Assembly (NCBI RefSeq): GCF_030652235.1
Contig: NZ_JAUSBA010000040.1
Location: forward strand, 122,177 to 186,176
Source of the DNA: Cypionkella sp.
Lineage (GTDB): Bacteria > Pseudomonadota > Alphaproteobacteria > Rhodobacterales > Rhodobacteraceae
Direction: 5' to 3'
Length of the DNA stretch: 64,000 nucleotides
The stretch's first letter is position 1, and every line of letters begins with the position of its first letter. A model generated the notes under the pieces. That model did no database searches and was not told the origin of the DNA. It was given only the letters and a program-made list of their open reading frames with translations. The translations under genes and the position numbers were made by a program. Below, in pieces: positions 34,935 through 46,801 of this stretch.

Positions 34935-36011
34935 ATGTCGATTGAACTGCAATCCGTCTCGCGTGTGGTGAAGGGGCAAAGCTATATCCAGCCCACCAGC
35001 CTGACGCTGGAAAACGGCACGATGAACGTGCTGCTGGGGCCAACGCTGTCGGGCAAAACCTCTCTGATGCGGCTGATGGCGGGTTTGGATCAACCGACGA
35101 CGGGCAAGATTTTCTGGCAGGGCCGCGACGTCACCGGCCTGCGCGTGCAAGACCGCAAGGTTGCGATGGTTTACCAGCAATTCATCAACTACCCCGGCAT
35201 GTCTGTGTATGACAACATCGCCTCGCCCCTGCGCCTGATCGGCAAATCAGGTGCCGAGATTGACCGCGCCGTGCGTGATGTCGCCGAGATGTTGAAAATC
35301 ACCCCGATGCTGCAACGCAAACCGTTGGAACTGTCCGGCGGCCAACAGCAACGCTGCGCCCTCGCCCGTGCCTTGGTCAAAGAGGCGGGGCTTGTGCTGC
35401 TGGATGAACCGCTCGCCAACCTTGACTATAAACTGCGCGAAGAACTGCGCGCCGAAATCCCGCGGATTTTTGAGAAATCCGGCGCGATTTTCGTCTACGC
35501 CACGACAGAACCGGAAGAAGCCCTGCTGCTCGGCGGCAATACCGCGACCCTGTGGCAAGGCCGCGTCACCCAGTTTGGCCCAACGCCCCACGTCTACCGT
35601 CACCCGGTCGATGCCACCACGGCGCGCGTGTTCAGCGATCCACCGATGAACTTCCTGAACTTCACCAAGCGCGGCAATGCTTTGCGCTTTGGCGACACCC
35701 AAGCGCCAGCCTTCAACACCCTACCCGATGGCAGCTACACGGCAGGCTTCCGCGCCAACCATCTGCATCTGCACAAGGCCTCTGCCGCCGCCATCGAGCT
35801 GATCTGCACCACCACGGCATCCGAGATCACGGGTTCAGAAACCTTTCTGCATCTCCAGCACGGCCAAGACCGTTGGGTCGCCCTCGTGCATGGCGTGCAA
35901 TCCTTGAACGCGGGCGATAAGGTCAGCCTCTGGCTTGACCCCGCCCATATTTATGTCTTTGACGGCGCAGGGCTTTTGGCCTCAACCGCCGCTTACGCGG
36001 TGGCTGCATAA
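34935..36011 (+). CDS. glpS: Glycerol ABC importer ATPase GlpS
   Basis: 358 residues of the MalK/UgpC type with a C-terminal TOBE-like regulatory domain. Walker A GPTLSGKT (35-42), signature LSGGQ (133-137) and Walker B Asp157-Glu158 are intact. The switch (H-loop) region reads VYATTEPEEAL, with Thr191 where His is expected (VTHD in its partner), so this subunit's own ATP site is probably hydrolysis-poor. It pairs with GlpT to drive glycerol uptake, as described for the GlpSTPQUV system of Rhizobium leguminosarum. Its stop and the glpT ATG overlap. Confidence 0.9.
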   Translation: MSIELQSVSRVVKGQSYIQPTSLTLENGTMNVLLGPTLSGKTSLMRLMAGLDQPTTGKIFWQGRDVTGLRVQDRKVAMVYQQFINYPGMSVYDNIASPLRLIGKSGAEIDRAVRDVAEMLKITPMLQRKPLELSGGQQQRCALARALVKEAGLVLLDEPLANLDYKLREELRAEIPRIFEKSGAIFVYATTEPEEALLLGGNTATLWQGRVTQFGPTPHVYRHPVDATTARVFSDPPMNFLNFTKRGNALRFGDTQAPAFNTLPDGSYTAGFRANHLHLHKASAAAIELICTTTASEITGSETFLHLQHGQDRWVALVHGVQSLNAGDKVSLWLDPAHIYVFDGAGLLASTAAYAVAA

Positions 36012-37086
36012 TGGCGCAAATTACCCTGAAAAACCTCGCGCACAGCTACAGCGCCACGCCCAGCAGCGACGCTGATTATGCGCTAAAACAGATGGATCAC
36101 GTCTGGCAAGACGGCGGGGCTTATGCCTTGCTCGGCTCGTCCGGCTGCGGCAAAACCACTTTGCTCAACATCATCTCGGGCCTGTTGCGCCCCAGCCAAG
36201 GCCGCGTGCTGTTTGGCGACCGCGACGTCACCGATGCCGAAACCGCCGAGCGTAACATCGCGCAGGTGTTCCAATTCCCGGTGGTCTACGACACCATGAC
36301 AGTGCGCGAAAACCTCGCCTTCCCGCTGCGCAATCGCGGCATGGACGCAGGCTATATCAAGGCCCGTGTCGCTGCCATCGCCCAAACCATCGGCATGGAG
36401 GCCACGCTGGACCGCAAGGCGCGCGGCCTGACCGCCGACGCCAAGCAAAAGATCAGCCTTGGCCGTGGCATGGTGCGCGAAGATGTCAACGCCATCCTAT
36501 TTGACGAACCGCTGACCGTCATCGACCCGCATATGAAATGGGAGTTGCGCACCCAGCTCAAGCAGCTTCACCGCGAATTCGGCCATACGATGATCTACGT
36601 CACGCATGACCAGACCGAGGCTTTGACCTTTGCTGACAAAGTCGTGGTGATGTATGACGGCCGCGTCGTGCAAATGGGCACACCCGAGGATCTGTTTGAG
36701 GCCCCCGCGCATACCTTCGTCGGTTACTTCATCGGATCACCCGGCATGAACCTGCTCGATGCTTCTGTGTCGGGCAATACCGCGCATCTGCAAGGCGTTG
36801 ATCTGACTTTGGGCGCGCGTTACGCCCCGCAAATCGGCCGCACCCAAATCGGTATCCGCCCGGAATACTGCGAACTCTCTGCCACCGAGGGCCTGCCGAT
36901 CACCATCCGCCGCGTCGAAGACGTCGGCCGCCACCGCATCATTCGCGGTGAGGTCGCGGGGCAAGTCGTGAACGTCATCGCCCCGGAAGGAAGCGCAATC
37001 GCCACCGACCAAACCCGCGTCCGCTTCGCCCCAGAACGCATCAACGTCTACGCCGATGACTGGCGCGTACAGGGAGGAGCGATCTG

Positions 37087-37087
<1 letters not shown>
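36011..37087 (+). CDS. glpT: Glycerol ABC importer ATPase GlpT
   Basis: 358 residues. Walker A GSSGCGKT (42-49), Walker B Asp165-Glu166 and H-loop His199 (VTHD) are normal, but the signature motif is replaced by LTADA (140-144; LTADAKQKISLGRG where LSGGQxQRxxxARA is expected). A C-terminal regulatory domain follows from about 240. In a heterodimer with GlpS the site built from GlpT Walker motifs and GlpS LSGGQ would be complete, the other defective in two places. Do not confuse it with the E. coli glycerol-3-phosphate antiporter of the same symbol. It overlaps both neighbours by a base or so. Confidence 0.9.
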
Positions 37088-37958
<871 letters not shown>

Positions 37959-37959
<1 letters not shown>

Positions 37960-38762
37960 TGAAAAATCGCGGCAATGCCATCGTGATGACCGTCTACCTG
38001 CTGTTCCTGCTGATCCCGATCTATTGGCTGATCAACATGAGCCTGAAGACCAACACCGAGATCACCTCGACCTTCTCGATCTACCCGCAGACCTTCACCT
38101 TCGCCAATTACATCACCATCCTCACCGATCCGTCCTGGTATATGGGCTACGTCAATTCGATGATCTATGTGGTGATGAACACGGTGATTTCGATCACCGT
38201 CGCCCTGCCCGCCGCCTATGCCTTCTCGCGCTACAGCTTCATGGGCGACAAACACCTGTTCTTCTGGCTGCTGACCAACCGGATGTCACCGCCCGCGGTG
38301 TTCGCGCTGCCGTTCTTCCAGCTTTACTCCAGCATCGGCCTGTTCGACACCCACATCGCGGTGGCGCTGGCGCATTGCCTGTTCAACGTCCCCCTCGCGG
38401 TGTGGATCCTGGAAGGCTTCATGCGCGGTGTGCCAAAGGAAATCGACGAAACCGCCTATATCGACGGCTATTCGTTCCCGCGCTTCTTCATCCGCATCTT
38501 CATGCCGCTGGTGGCATCGGGCATCGGCGTGGCGGCGTTCTTCTGTTTCATGTTCTCATGGGTAGAACTGCTTTTGTCCCGCACCCTGACGGCGGTGAAC
38601 GCCAAATCCATCGCCGCCACCATGACCCGCACCGTCTCGGCTTCGGGCATGGATTGGGGCGTGCTCGCCGCCGCCGGGGTGCTGACCATCATCCCCGGAG
38701 CCTTGGTCATCTACTTCGTGCGCAACTACATCGCCAAGGGCTTCGCCCTCGGGAGGGTTTGA
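37959..38762 (+). CDS. glpQ: Glycerol ABC importer permease GlpQ
   Basis: 267 residues from ATG 37959; a GTG one codon earlier is possible. Six hydrophobic segments and an EAA loop (PKEIDETAYIDGYSFPRFFIRIFMPL, about 149-174) mark it as the MalG/UgpE-type partner of GlpP. The gene overlaps glpP by one base and is followed by glpU after a single base. The symbol follows the rhizobial glycerol operon and is unrelated to the E. coli phosphodiesterase GlpQ. Confidence 0.9.
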
Positions 38763-38763
38763 T

Positions 38764-39165
38764 ATGACCGCCTCACGCTGGAACGCGATCTTCGTCACCA
38801 CAGCCGCCGGCATGGCCGCCCTGCTGGCCTTCCTGATCTGGGCCACCCCGCGCAATGACGAAGGCTTCCAATGGTTCGACCCGATGATCCAAGGCGGCTG
38901 GATGGCCTGGACCTTCCCCGTCGCGCTGTTCTTCTACATCATCGCGGCGCTGCTGATCACCTTCACCCTGCTGGCGATCCGCTATCCCGAAACACCCCGT
39001 CGCGGCATCCTGACGATTGAAACCACGCGCGGCGACCGGCTGTTCATCACCTTACTCGGCTCGGCCTTTATCAACTTGGCTTGGCTGTTCTTCTTCGGCG
39101 CACCGCTGACTGTCGCGCTGATCCTCTGCCTCGTCTACGCCGCAGTGGTCTTTCGCTGGGTCTGA
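38764..39165 (+). CDS. glpU: Small membrane protein of the glycerol ABC operon (DUF2160 type)
   Basis: 133 residues, three to four membrane helices (about 9-27, 45-70, 95-110, 112-130). The PETPRRGILTIETTRGDRLF loop near the middle is cytosolic or periplasmic by uneven charge, undecided. Proteins of this type occur almost only in glycerol ABC loci, between the second permease and the binding protein, and the rhizobial operon calls it GlpU. Its role in the transporter is unclear: an accessory or stabilising subunit is the usual guess. Confidence 0.82.
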   Translation: MTASRWNAIFVTTAAGMAALLAFLIWATPRNDEGFQWFDPMIQGGWMAWTFPVALFFYIIAALLITFTLLAIRYPETPRRGILTIETTRGDRLFITLLGSAFINLAWLFFFGAPLTVALILCLVYAAVVFRWV

Positions 39166-39235
39166 CGGCAGCCTGACCACCCCGGCGGGCAACCGCCGGG
39201 CAACCAACGACGCTCAACATTCTGGGAGGAATCGA

Positions 39236-40957
<1,722 letters not shown>

Positions 40958-40973
40958 GCTGACAGGGTGACAA

Positions 40974-41007
40974 AAGGGGGCGGGGTGTAAGCCTCGCCCT
41001 TTTTCTT
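40974..41007 (+). terminator. Intrinsic terminator after glpV
   Basis: AAAGGGGGCGGGG pairs with CCTCGCCCTTTTT, with a short loop and a T-rich end. It begins 17 bases after the glpV stop and suggests that glpK is mainly transcribed from its own promoter. Confidence 0.75.
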
Positions 41008-41401
41008 ATTGACACAAGCAAACTGCAGTCGAAGGGCCTCGAACCGATAGGAACCGCTCCGGGAGAGCGTTTTCCGGTTCGTTGCTCATAAGGCTGAAAG
41101 CCGTTGAGCAAGGGGTGTTGTGCCACAAACCGAAGGCCAATAATCTGGCCGCGCCTGCCTGGGCTGGCGCATTTCGCGCCTGCCAAGGGGCAGGCTGGCG
41201 CGGCCAGCTTTGTCTGCGGCCAAATCTGCCAAGACAAAAGAAACGCCATTTCCCTCTGTAGCAAAGCCGATCTACACTGGCCCACAACCCACCCTAAACT
41301 AACCCAAACGTTAAAAATTCCTTAAATCCGCCACCTCAACCATCTGATATAAAACAACAAAAAAAGGTCCCGAGTTGGGACCACACCACCCCGGAGGCCA
41401 C
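41008..41401. other. Intergenic region upstream of glpK
   Basis: About 390 bases without a supportable gene. It contains a GC-rich palindromic patch (GCCTGCC-AAGG-GGCAGGC near 41179-41196) and an AT-rich section from about 41290. In the leader, GGTCCC (41366-41371) pairs with GGGACC (41377-41382), a 6-bp hairpin 10 bases before the GGAGG of glpK. Confidence 0.5.
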
Positions 41402-42886
41402 ATGACCCATATTCTCGCCATCGACCAAGGCACCACCTCGTCCCGCGCGATCCTGTTTGATGCGGGCCTGAAAGTCATCGCCTCTGCCCAACAAGAATTC
41501 CCACAACACTACCCCCACCCCGGCTGGGTCGAACATGACCCCGCCGACCTCTGGGCCACAGTCGCTGCGACCGCCCGCGCCGCCATCGAACGCGCCGGAA
41601 TAGATGCCCACTCGATCGCCGCGATCGGCATCACCAACCAACGCGAAACCACCCTGCTGTGGGACCGCGCCACCGGCAAGCCGCTGCACAAGGCCATCGT
41701 CTGGCAAGACCGCCGCACCGCCGACACCTGCACCGCCCTGAAGGACGCAGGGCACGAGCCGATGATCACCGCCCGCACAGGCCTGCTGCTCGATCCCTAC
41801 TTTTCCGGCACCAAACTGAAATGGCTGCTGGATACGATCCCCAACGCCCGCACCCGCGCCGCAAACGGAGAGCTCGCCTTCGGGACCGTCGACAGCTACC
41901 TGATCTGGCAACTCACCGGAGGCCGCACCCACGCCACCGACGCCACCAACGCCGCCCGCACCCTGCTTTATAATATCGCAAAGGGCTGCTGGGACGCCGA
42001 TATTTGCGCCCTTCTCGACATCCCGATGCAACTGCTGCCCGAAGTCCGCGACAGTTCCGCCAATTTTGGCCTGACCCGCGCCGACCTGTTCGGCCATGAA
42101 ATCCCGATCCTTGGCGTCGCAGGCGATCAGCAAGCCGCCACCGTCGGCCAAGCCTGCTTCCAACCCGGCATGATGAAATCCACCTACGGCACCGGATGTT
42201 TTGCCCTGCTGAATACGGGCGACAAAATGGTGCCCTCGAAAAACCGCCTGCTGACCACCATCGCCTACCAGCTCGATGGCAAACCGACCTACGCGCTGGA
42301 AGGCTCGATCTTCATCGCCGGCGCCGTCGTCCAGTGGCTGCGCGATGGCCTCAAGATCATCCGTGACGCAAAAGAAACCCAACCCCTTGCCGAAGCCGCA
42401 GATCCTGCCCAAGACGTGATCCTTGTACCTGCCTTCACTGGCCTTGGCGCGCCGTATTGGCGGCCCGATTGCCGCGGCGCGATATACGGACTGAACCGCA
42501 ACTCTGGCCCGGCGGAGTTGGCGAAGGCCGCGCTGGAAAGCGTAGGCTTTCAAACCCGCGACCTGCTGGAAGCGATGCGCGCGGATTGGGGCGTAGCGGC
42601 GCAAGGCGTGCTGCGAGTCGATGGCGGCATGACGGCATCCGACTGGGCGATGCAGTTTCTGTCCGATATTCTGGGCGCGCCGGTCGATCGCCCGGTGATC
42701 ACCGAAACCACCGCATTGGGCGCGGCCTATCTGGCGGGCCTGAAAGCCGGGATTTGCCCCGCCCCCGCCGAATTCCAGAAATCATGGGCGCGGCAGCGGC
42801 AATTTCTACCGCTGATGGATGCAACCAAACGCGCCAACAAATACGCCCGCTGGACCCGCGCTGTCGCTGCGACAATGAGTGTCTAA
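41402..42886 (+). CDS. glpK: Glycerol kinase
   Basis: 494 residues, close to the usual 500. FGGY-family features: [17 protein letters not shown] at the start, [32 protein letters not shown], the glycerol-site region [12 protein letters not shown], and GALDGG-type late motifs ([20 protein letters not shown]). It phosphorylates incoming glycerol to glycerol-3-phosphate for GlpD. ATG 41402 follows CCGGAGGCC. It is separated from glpV by a terminator and a 5' hairpin, so its expression can be set separately. Confidence 0.95.
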   Translation: MTHILAIDQGTTSSRAILFDAGLKVIASAQQEFPQHYPHPGWVEHDPADLWATVAATARAAIERAGIDAHSIAAIGITNQRETTLLWDRATGKPLHKAIVWQDRRTADTCTALKDAGHEPMITARTGLLLDPYFSGTKLKWLLDTIPNARTRAANGELAFGTVDSYLIWQLTGGRTHATDATNAARTLLYNIAKGCWDADICALLDIPMQLLPEVRDSSANFGLTRADLFGHEIPILGVAGDQQAATVGQACFQPGMMKSTYGTGCFALLNTGDKMVPSKNRLLTTIAYQLDGKPTYALEGSIFIAGAVVQWLRDGLKIIRDAKETQPLAEAADPAQDVILVPAFTGLGAPYWRPDCRGAIYGLNRNSGPAELAKAALESVGFQTRDLLEAMRADWGVAAQGVLRVDGGMTASDWAMQFLSDILGAPVDRPVITETTALGAAYLAGLKAGICPAPAEFQKSWARQRQFLPLMDATKRANKYARWTRAVAATMSV

Positions 42887-43761
42887 GGATAGAGCACTCA
42901 TGGATCAGATCCAAGATCATGCCGATGGTACGGCAGACCCTTAGCCCCCCTCCTGTTTGGCGCATATTCTTGCCTGATCAACGATCTCTCAAAGGCGACA
43001 GGTATGCGGCAAGTTCACTCAGAAGGTGTCGTGGCGCGAGGCTCGCGTATTCTTAAACCGTTTTCTCAGCGCGTGTGGATGATGGCATACGCACCTTTTA
43101 CTCTGATGCGCGCGGCGCCGGTGCTGCGTATGGATCGTAAACGGTTCCCCCACCCTGCATTCTGCCCGATGATGTGATCTGCTATTACGTTGCCCATGTG
43201 GTTTTCTCAGGAGGCGTGATTTGGAGTCCGTCGGTCGGGTGAGCCAGGTCTCAAAGTCGGTGATCTTTGGCACTCCCTGATCATGGCGGAAGGCAAGACG
43301 CGCCTCTGGGGTCAGGTCCCTGATCTCGGCTTCGATCTTATAGAACTCAGCGATGCGCTTCATGCCAAGTTACAGATCCGTGCGATGACCCTGAACAGTT
43401 TTGCAGCCCTTGGAACACCCCAAACTCAACGCGCTGTATAAATCTACCGTAAGTACAAAAAAAACAACCTTAGGTCGTTTTTCTAACAGAGCCGGTCTGG
43501 ATGGAAAAGACAGGGGCGGCAGATCTTTCATTCATATATATTAATCAAAAGATATTATTTGCCATCTTAAGAAGTAACGGACAGATAGCCTTTGAATGTC
43601 AAGCGTTTTGGATTATTGGGCAGGAATAAAATATTTCTAATAGGCGGCATGTCCCTAATTTATTCATAACAATTTATCGTTTTTTCGCATAATCACAGTC
43701 TAAGCAATAGGACCGCGGTGTGTATTTGGATCTACGTAACATCTTGGTGGAGACTAAAACG
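42887..43761. other. Long intergenic region holding an IS66 fragment and the csg promoter region
   Basis: 875 bases between glpK and csgF. The left half holds a decayed transposase fragment (listed separately). From about 43480 to 43710 the sequence becomes strikingly AT-rich (for example CATATATATTAATC at 43535-43548), unlike its neighbours, which is consistent with acquired DNA or a nucleoid-protein-controlled promoter upstream of csgF. Confidence 0.6.
43019..43363 (-). pseudogene. IS66-type transposase remnant
   Basis: The first 40 residues of this minus-strand frame (RIAEFYKIEAEIRDLTPEAR, then LAFRHDQGVPKITDFETWL) correspond to the segment of IS66 TnpC that begins RIxxIYxIExEIRGxxPExR and precedes the C-terminal DDE part. 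After it the reading falls apart, without the expected NNxAERAIRPxxxGRKN region, so only a relic is left. No terminal repeats were found. Confidence 0.6.
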
Positions 43762-44229
43762 ATGCTTCGGGTCACAATGCTTCGTCAGTTTAGATGTTAT
43801 TTTGCCCTGTTAGTTGGCCTGATTGCAGGAGCAGCTTTGGCCCATCCTGTCAGTGCGGAAATGAGCTATTCACCAATGCTTCCGCAATTTGGTGGTGGTA
43901 ATGTGCAAGCTCTTGATATTCTGAAATTTGAAAAGCAGAGTGCCGATTCCCAGAAAGCACGTATAGCGGCGGCCTTGGCGGCGGAAGAGCGCGCGAAAAA
44001 CCTGACGGTGACGACAAATGCCGACCGCCTGGTTGCAGCCATCACCAACTATCTGAATGTGGAAATCGCGCGGCGGTTTTCGATGGAGATTCTGGATGGC
44101 GATGCGCCGACAGGCAATTTTACGGTGGGCGACGTGACGATTGAATATATCCGGTCTGACGGCATCCTGAGCCTTGTCATTACAGACGGGAACGGATCGA
44201 CGACCATCGAACTGCCGGTGGTTGAGTAA
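43762..44229 (+). CDS. csgF: Curli assembly protein CsgF
   Basis: 155 residues from ATG 43762, preceded by GGTGGAG; a GTG 14 codons upstream is less likely. A Sec signal peptide covers about 1-32 (LVGLIAGAALAHPVSA). The mature start MSYSPMLPQFGGGNVQALDIL matches the CsgF pattern (YxPxxPxFGGNPxxG) that plugs the CsgG pore. The C-terminal half (FTVGDVTIEYIRSDGILSLVITDGN) fits the family beta part. CsgF helps attach the nucleating curlin at the outer membrane. Its stop overlaps the csgG ATG. Confidence 0.85.
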   Translation: MLRVTMLRQFRCYFALLVGLIAGAALAHPVSAEMSYSPMLPQFGGGNVQALDILKFEKQSADSQKARIAAALAAEERAKNLTVTTNADRLVAAITNYLNVEIARRFSMEILDGDAPTGNFTVGDVTIEYIRSDGILSLVITDGNGSTTIELPVVE

Positions 44230-44999
44230 TGCAGCGCCTGAAACCTGCCATCCTGCTGGCGACGGCCTTGTTGGTCGCAGGCTGCTTTCCGACGCCCAAG
44301 TTGCAGACCACGCCGCCGATGGTCGATCAGCAGTCGGCGTTTGACACGCTGTCATCGCTTGCGCCGCCCAAAGGCGAACCGATCGTGGTGGGCGTTTACA
44401 ACTTTGTCGATCAATCCGGGCAGCGTTTGGTCAATGACCGGCCGGTGTCAGAGATGTCGACGGCGTTGCCGCAGGGCATTTCGTCGATTCTGGTGCAAGA
44501 GCTGCAACGCGCCGCCGACGGCAAGCTGTACCGGGTGGTCGAGCGCGAGAATGTCGATGCCTTGCTGACCGAGCGGCGAATCGTGGTTGCATCGCTGCCT
44601 GCGGAACAGGCCGCTCAACTGACACCCTTGCTGTTGCCGGGCATCATATTGACCGGCGGTGCGGTGTCTTACGACCGCAGTGTCACGCAAGATTTGCGCG
44701 GCCTTGGCTTTAAGTCGGTCAACGGCGTGAAAGAGGTGGCGACAGATCAGGTCGGGGTGATCCTGCGCGCGGTCTCGGTGAAAAACGGCGAGGTGTTGGC
44801 CACCGTCCACGCTCGCAAATCGGTGATGAGCGCGCGGAGCGGGATTTCCGGGCTGTACATTCTGAACAACGACGTTTTGGCGTTGGAAATCGGCGGATCA
44901 GCGAATGAGCCGGTATCGCTGGCGGTGCGGTTGGCGATTGCCGCCGCCGTGCTGGAGCTGACGCAAGAAGGCATCAAAAAGGGCTGGTGGTCAAACTGA
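44229..44999 (+). CDS. csgG: Curli secretion channel lipoprotein CsgG
   Basis: 256 residues against about 277 in E. coli. Lipobox LVAGC with Cys19, so an outer membrane lipoprotein. Family segments are clear: VVGVYNFVDQSGQR, ISSILVQELQRAADGKLYRVVERENVDALLTERR, and the membrane-spanning hairpin region around LLPGIILTGGAVSYDRSVTQDLRG. CsgG forms the nonameric pore through which unfolded curlin subunits leave the cell. It overlaps csgF and precedes the two curlin genes. No csgE is present beside it. Confidence 0.9.
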   Translation: MQRLKPAILLATALLVAGCFPTPKLQTTPPMVDQQSAFDTLSSLAPPKGEPIVVGVYNFVDQSGQRLVNDRPVSEMSTALPQGISSILVQELQRAADGKLYRVVERENVDALLTERRIVVASLPAEQAAQLTPLLLPGIILTGGAVSYDRSVTQDLRGLGFKSVNGVKEVATDQVGVILRAVSVKNGEVLATVHARKSVMSARSGISGLYILNNDVLALEIGGSANEPVSLAVRLAIAAAVLELTQEGIKKGWWSN

Positions 45000-45123
45000 C
45001 CAGCCCTGATTGACGGAGGTCAGGATGCAAGCCAGGGCGATGGCCCCAGCTTGGAAGCTTGATCGCCAAACCCGTGATCCTGACCAAAGGTCTGGGCGCG
45101 GTGGTAAGAAGAGGGATACTACA

Positions 45124-45873
45124 ATGACACTTTCGAAAATTCTGGCCACGACCGCAGTTGTTGGCCTGATGGGCAGCGCTGCCTTTGCGAACGATATCAA
45201 TTTCTCTCAGTCGGGCGGGTCTGTCGGCGCAGTGACGTTCACCCAGACGGGCACTTCCAACATGATCAGCTCGAATGGCACCACCATTGCAGCGCCCGCG
45301 ACCGTCACCGGTTCACTTGCCACGCTGACGCTGGAACAGATCGGATCGTCCAACAAATCATCCTTCAGCATCACGCCGGGTGCTGGCACTGTTGAAGTGC
45401 CGGCCCTTGGTAATGTGGCGCTGCTGTTGAAAGGCAGCTCCAACACCAGCAGCTTGACAGTAAACCAGGACGCAACAGGCACGCTCGACTTCTCGGTTGG
45501 CGTTGAGGGTAGCAACAACTCGGTTACCGCAAGCATCACAGCCGACAATTCGGTCGTTGATATCGAGAGCCGCGGTGATGGATTCACCTACACAATCGGC
45601 CAAACTGCAGCTGCCGTGGATGCCGCAAACAGCATCACCGCCAATTTCGTGCAATCCGGGACCGGCGCGGTCGACGTAGAAATGCTCCAGTCGGGCGCAA
45701 CCAACACCATTACCATGGGCGCGCCGTCCGCTTACGGCTTGTTCACGGGCACAGGCGGCATGACCCTGCAGGGTACTGCAACTGTCGGCATCACTCAAAG
45801 CTCTGTCAATGCATCGTACACAGCGACCCAGACCGTTGCACCCGGTGGCACCGTTACCATTGCTCAGAACTAA
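45124..45873 (+). CDS. Curlin-like repeat protein, probable major fibre subunit
   Basis: 249 residues from ATG 45124 (GAGGG upstream). Signal peptide 1-22 (VVGLMGSAAFA). The mature chain is made of irregular repeats of the type TxxQxGxxNxxxxx: VTFTQTGTSNMISS, LTLEQIGSSNKSSFS, ALLLKGSSNTSSLT, FSVGVEGSNNSVTAS, NFVQSGTGAVDVEML, ITQSSVNASYTATQ. It is Ser/Thr/Asn/Gln-rich and nearly free of Cys and aromatics, as expected for an amyloid beta-solenoid. Repeats are far less regular than in E. coli CsgA, and the protein is longer (151 residues there). Function as curlin is inferred from repeats and the csgFG neighbours. Confidence 0.8.
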   Translation: MTLSKILATTAVVGLMGSAAFANDINFSQSGGSVGAVTFTQTGTSNMISSNGTTIAAPATVTGSLATLTLEQIGSSNKSSFSITPGAGTVEVPALGNVALLLKGSSNTSSLTVNQDATGTLDFSVGVEGSNNSVTASITADNSVVDIESRGDGFTYTIGQTAAAVDAANSITANFVQSGTGAVDVEMLQSGATNTITMGAPSAYGLFTGTGGMTLQGTATVGITQSSVNASYTATQTVAPGGTVTIAQN

Positions 45874-45894
45874 GCCCGCGCGCCTTTCGCGGGC
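45874..45894 (+). promoter_or_regulatory. Hairpin directly after the first curlin gene
   Basis: GCCCGCG (45874-45880) and CGCGGGC (45888-45894) form a perfect 7-bp stem starting right after the stop codon, without a U run. It probably stabilises the first curlin mRNA relative to the second gene, giving unequal amounts of the two subunits. Confidence 0.5.
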
Positions 45895-45985
45895 GCACCA
45901 ACCCCATGCCGGGCGCTGCACTTTTTGATGCGCCCAACCCGTCCGTCCGGCACTCCGCCGGGCGGGCACCCAAGGAAAGCGCGCC

Positions 45986-46801
45986 ATGTCATTACGCTAT
46001 GGGCCGGCAGTGCCCCTGATCTGCCTTGGGCTTATCACCGCCGCGCCGGGATGGGCCAATGATATCCGCTTCGATCAAAGCAACCCAACGATTGTAACCC
46101 TGAACATCACGCAGTCCGGGACGGATCATGCCGTGCATGGCTTTGCCGCAGGATCAACCATCCCTGACCCAACAACCGGGGCCGCGCTGAAGGGCAACTT
46201 TGGCACGGTCAGCCTGCAACAAACCTCGCCCACCGGCAGCGAGATTGCCTTGCGCGTGGAGGTTGGCGAGGCTGCGCTGAGCGATATCTCGATCAACCTG
46301 TCGGGCGGCGCGCACCGCGTTGCGCTGGATGCCGTGGCGGGGAAGCTGTCATCGGCGATCACTCTGGAAGGGGCCAACACAAAGGCTGTTAATGTTACAG
46401 TAGATGCAGCGGGCAAAACGGTATCGCATGACATTGCGCTGTCGGGGGATGCGATGAGCCTGACCGCCAACCAGCGGACCGCAGCTGACCTTTCCGTCAA
46501 TTTGATCGCAAATGGTCCGGGTGCGACAGCTTCCATCACCCAAAGTGGTGAAGGCAGCACCGCGCATATTCTGGGCTATATCGACAGCAACGCCGAACTT
46601 GTATTCAATCAAACCGGGATCGGAGCGGACTATACGCTTGATGTCGAGCTGAATGCGAATTCCAAGCTGACCTTCCATCAGGCGGCTGATGGCGGGGGTC
46701 CTGTCGGCTCAAAGGCGGTTGTGGCCGCCGGGCAGTCGATAACGATGACGCATACCTCGTCCACCGGGGCAGAGCCGCAGATTAGTACGACATCGCCGTG
46801 A
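45986..46801 (+). CDS. Second curlin-like repeat protein, possible nucleator
   Basis: 271 residues with a signal peptide (ICLGLITAAPGWA, about 1-24). Mature start NDIRFDQSNPTIVTLNITQSG parallels the other curlin (NDINFSQSGGSVGAVTFTQTG), so the two are paralogues. Repeats are more degenerate (TLNITQSGTDHAVHG, SISINLSGG-like, ITLEGANTKAVNV, ASITQSGEGSTAH, FNQTGIGADYT). By analogy with CsgA/CsgB, this more divergent and probably less expressed protein could be the anchoring nucleator. AAGGAAAG precedes the ATG. 112 bases after the first curlin gene, same strand. Confidence 0.75.
   Translation: MSLRYGPAVPLICLGLITAAPGWANDIRFDQSNPTIVTLNITQSGTDHAVHGFAAGSTIPDPTTGAALKGNFGTVSLQQTSPTGSEIALRVEVGEAALSDISINLSGGAHRVALDAVAGKLSSAITLEGANTKAVNVTVDAAGKTVSHDIALSGDAMSLTANQRTAADLSVNLIANGPGATASITQSGEGSTAHILGYIDSNAELVFNQTGIGADYTLDVELNANSKLTFHQAADGGGPVGSKAVVAAGQSITMTHTSSTGAEPQISTTSP

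Noticed and set aside
33762..35180. 472-codon minus-strand frame opposite glpD/glpS
   Set aside because: Spans two genuine genes antisense; composition is that of a shadow frame.
41006..41287. Minus-strand frames of 93-115 codons between glpV and glpK
   Set aside because: No ribosome-binding site, Trp/Arg/Cys-rich composition and overlap with a GC-rich palindromic patch; more likely non-coding.
43718..43761. Longer CsgF start at GTG 43720
   Set aside because: It lacks a Shine-Dalgarno and would place charged residues before the signal peptide; ATG 43762 has GGTGGAG upstream.
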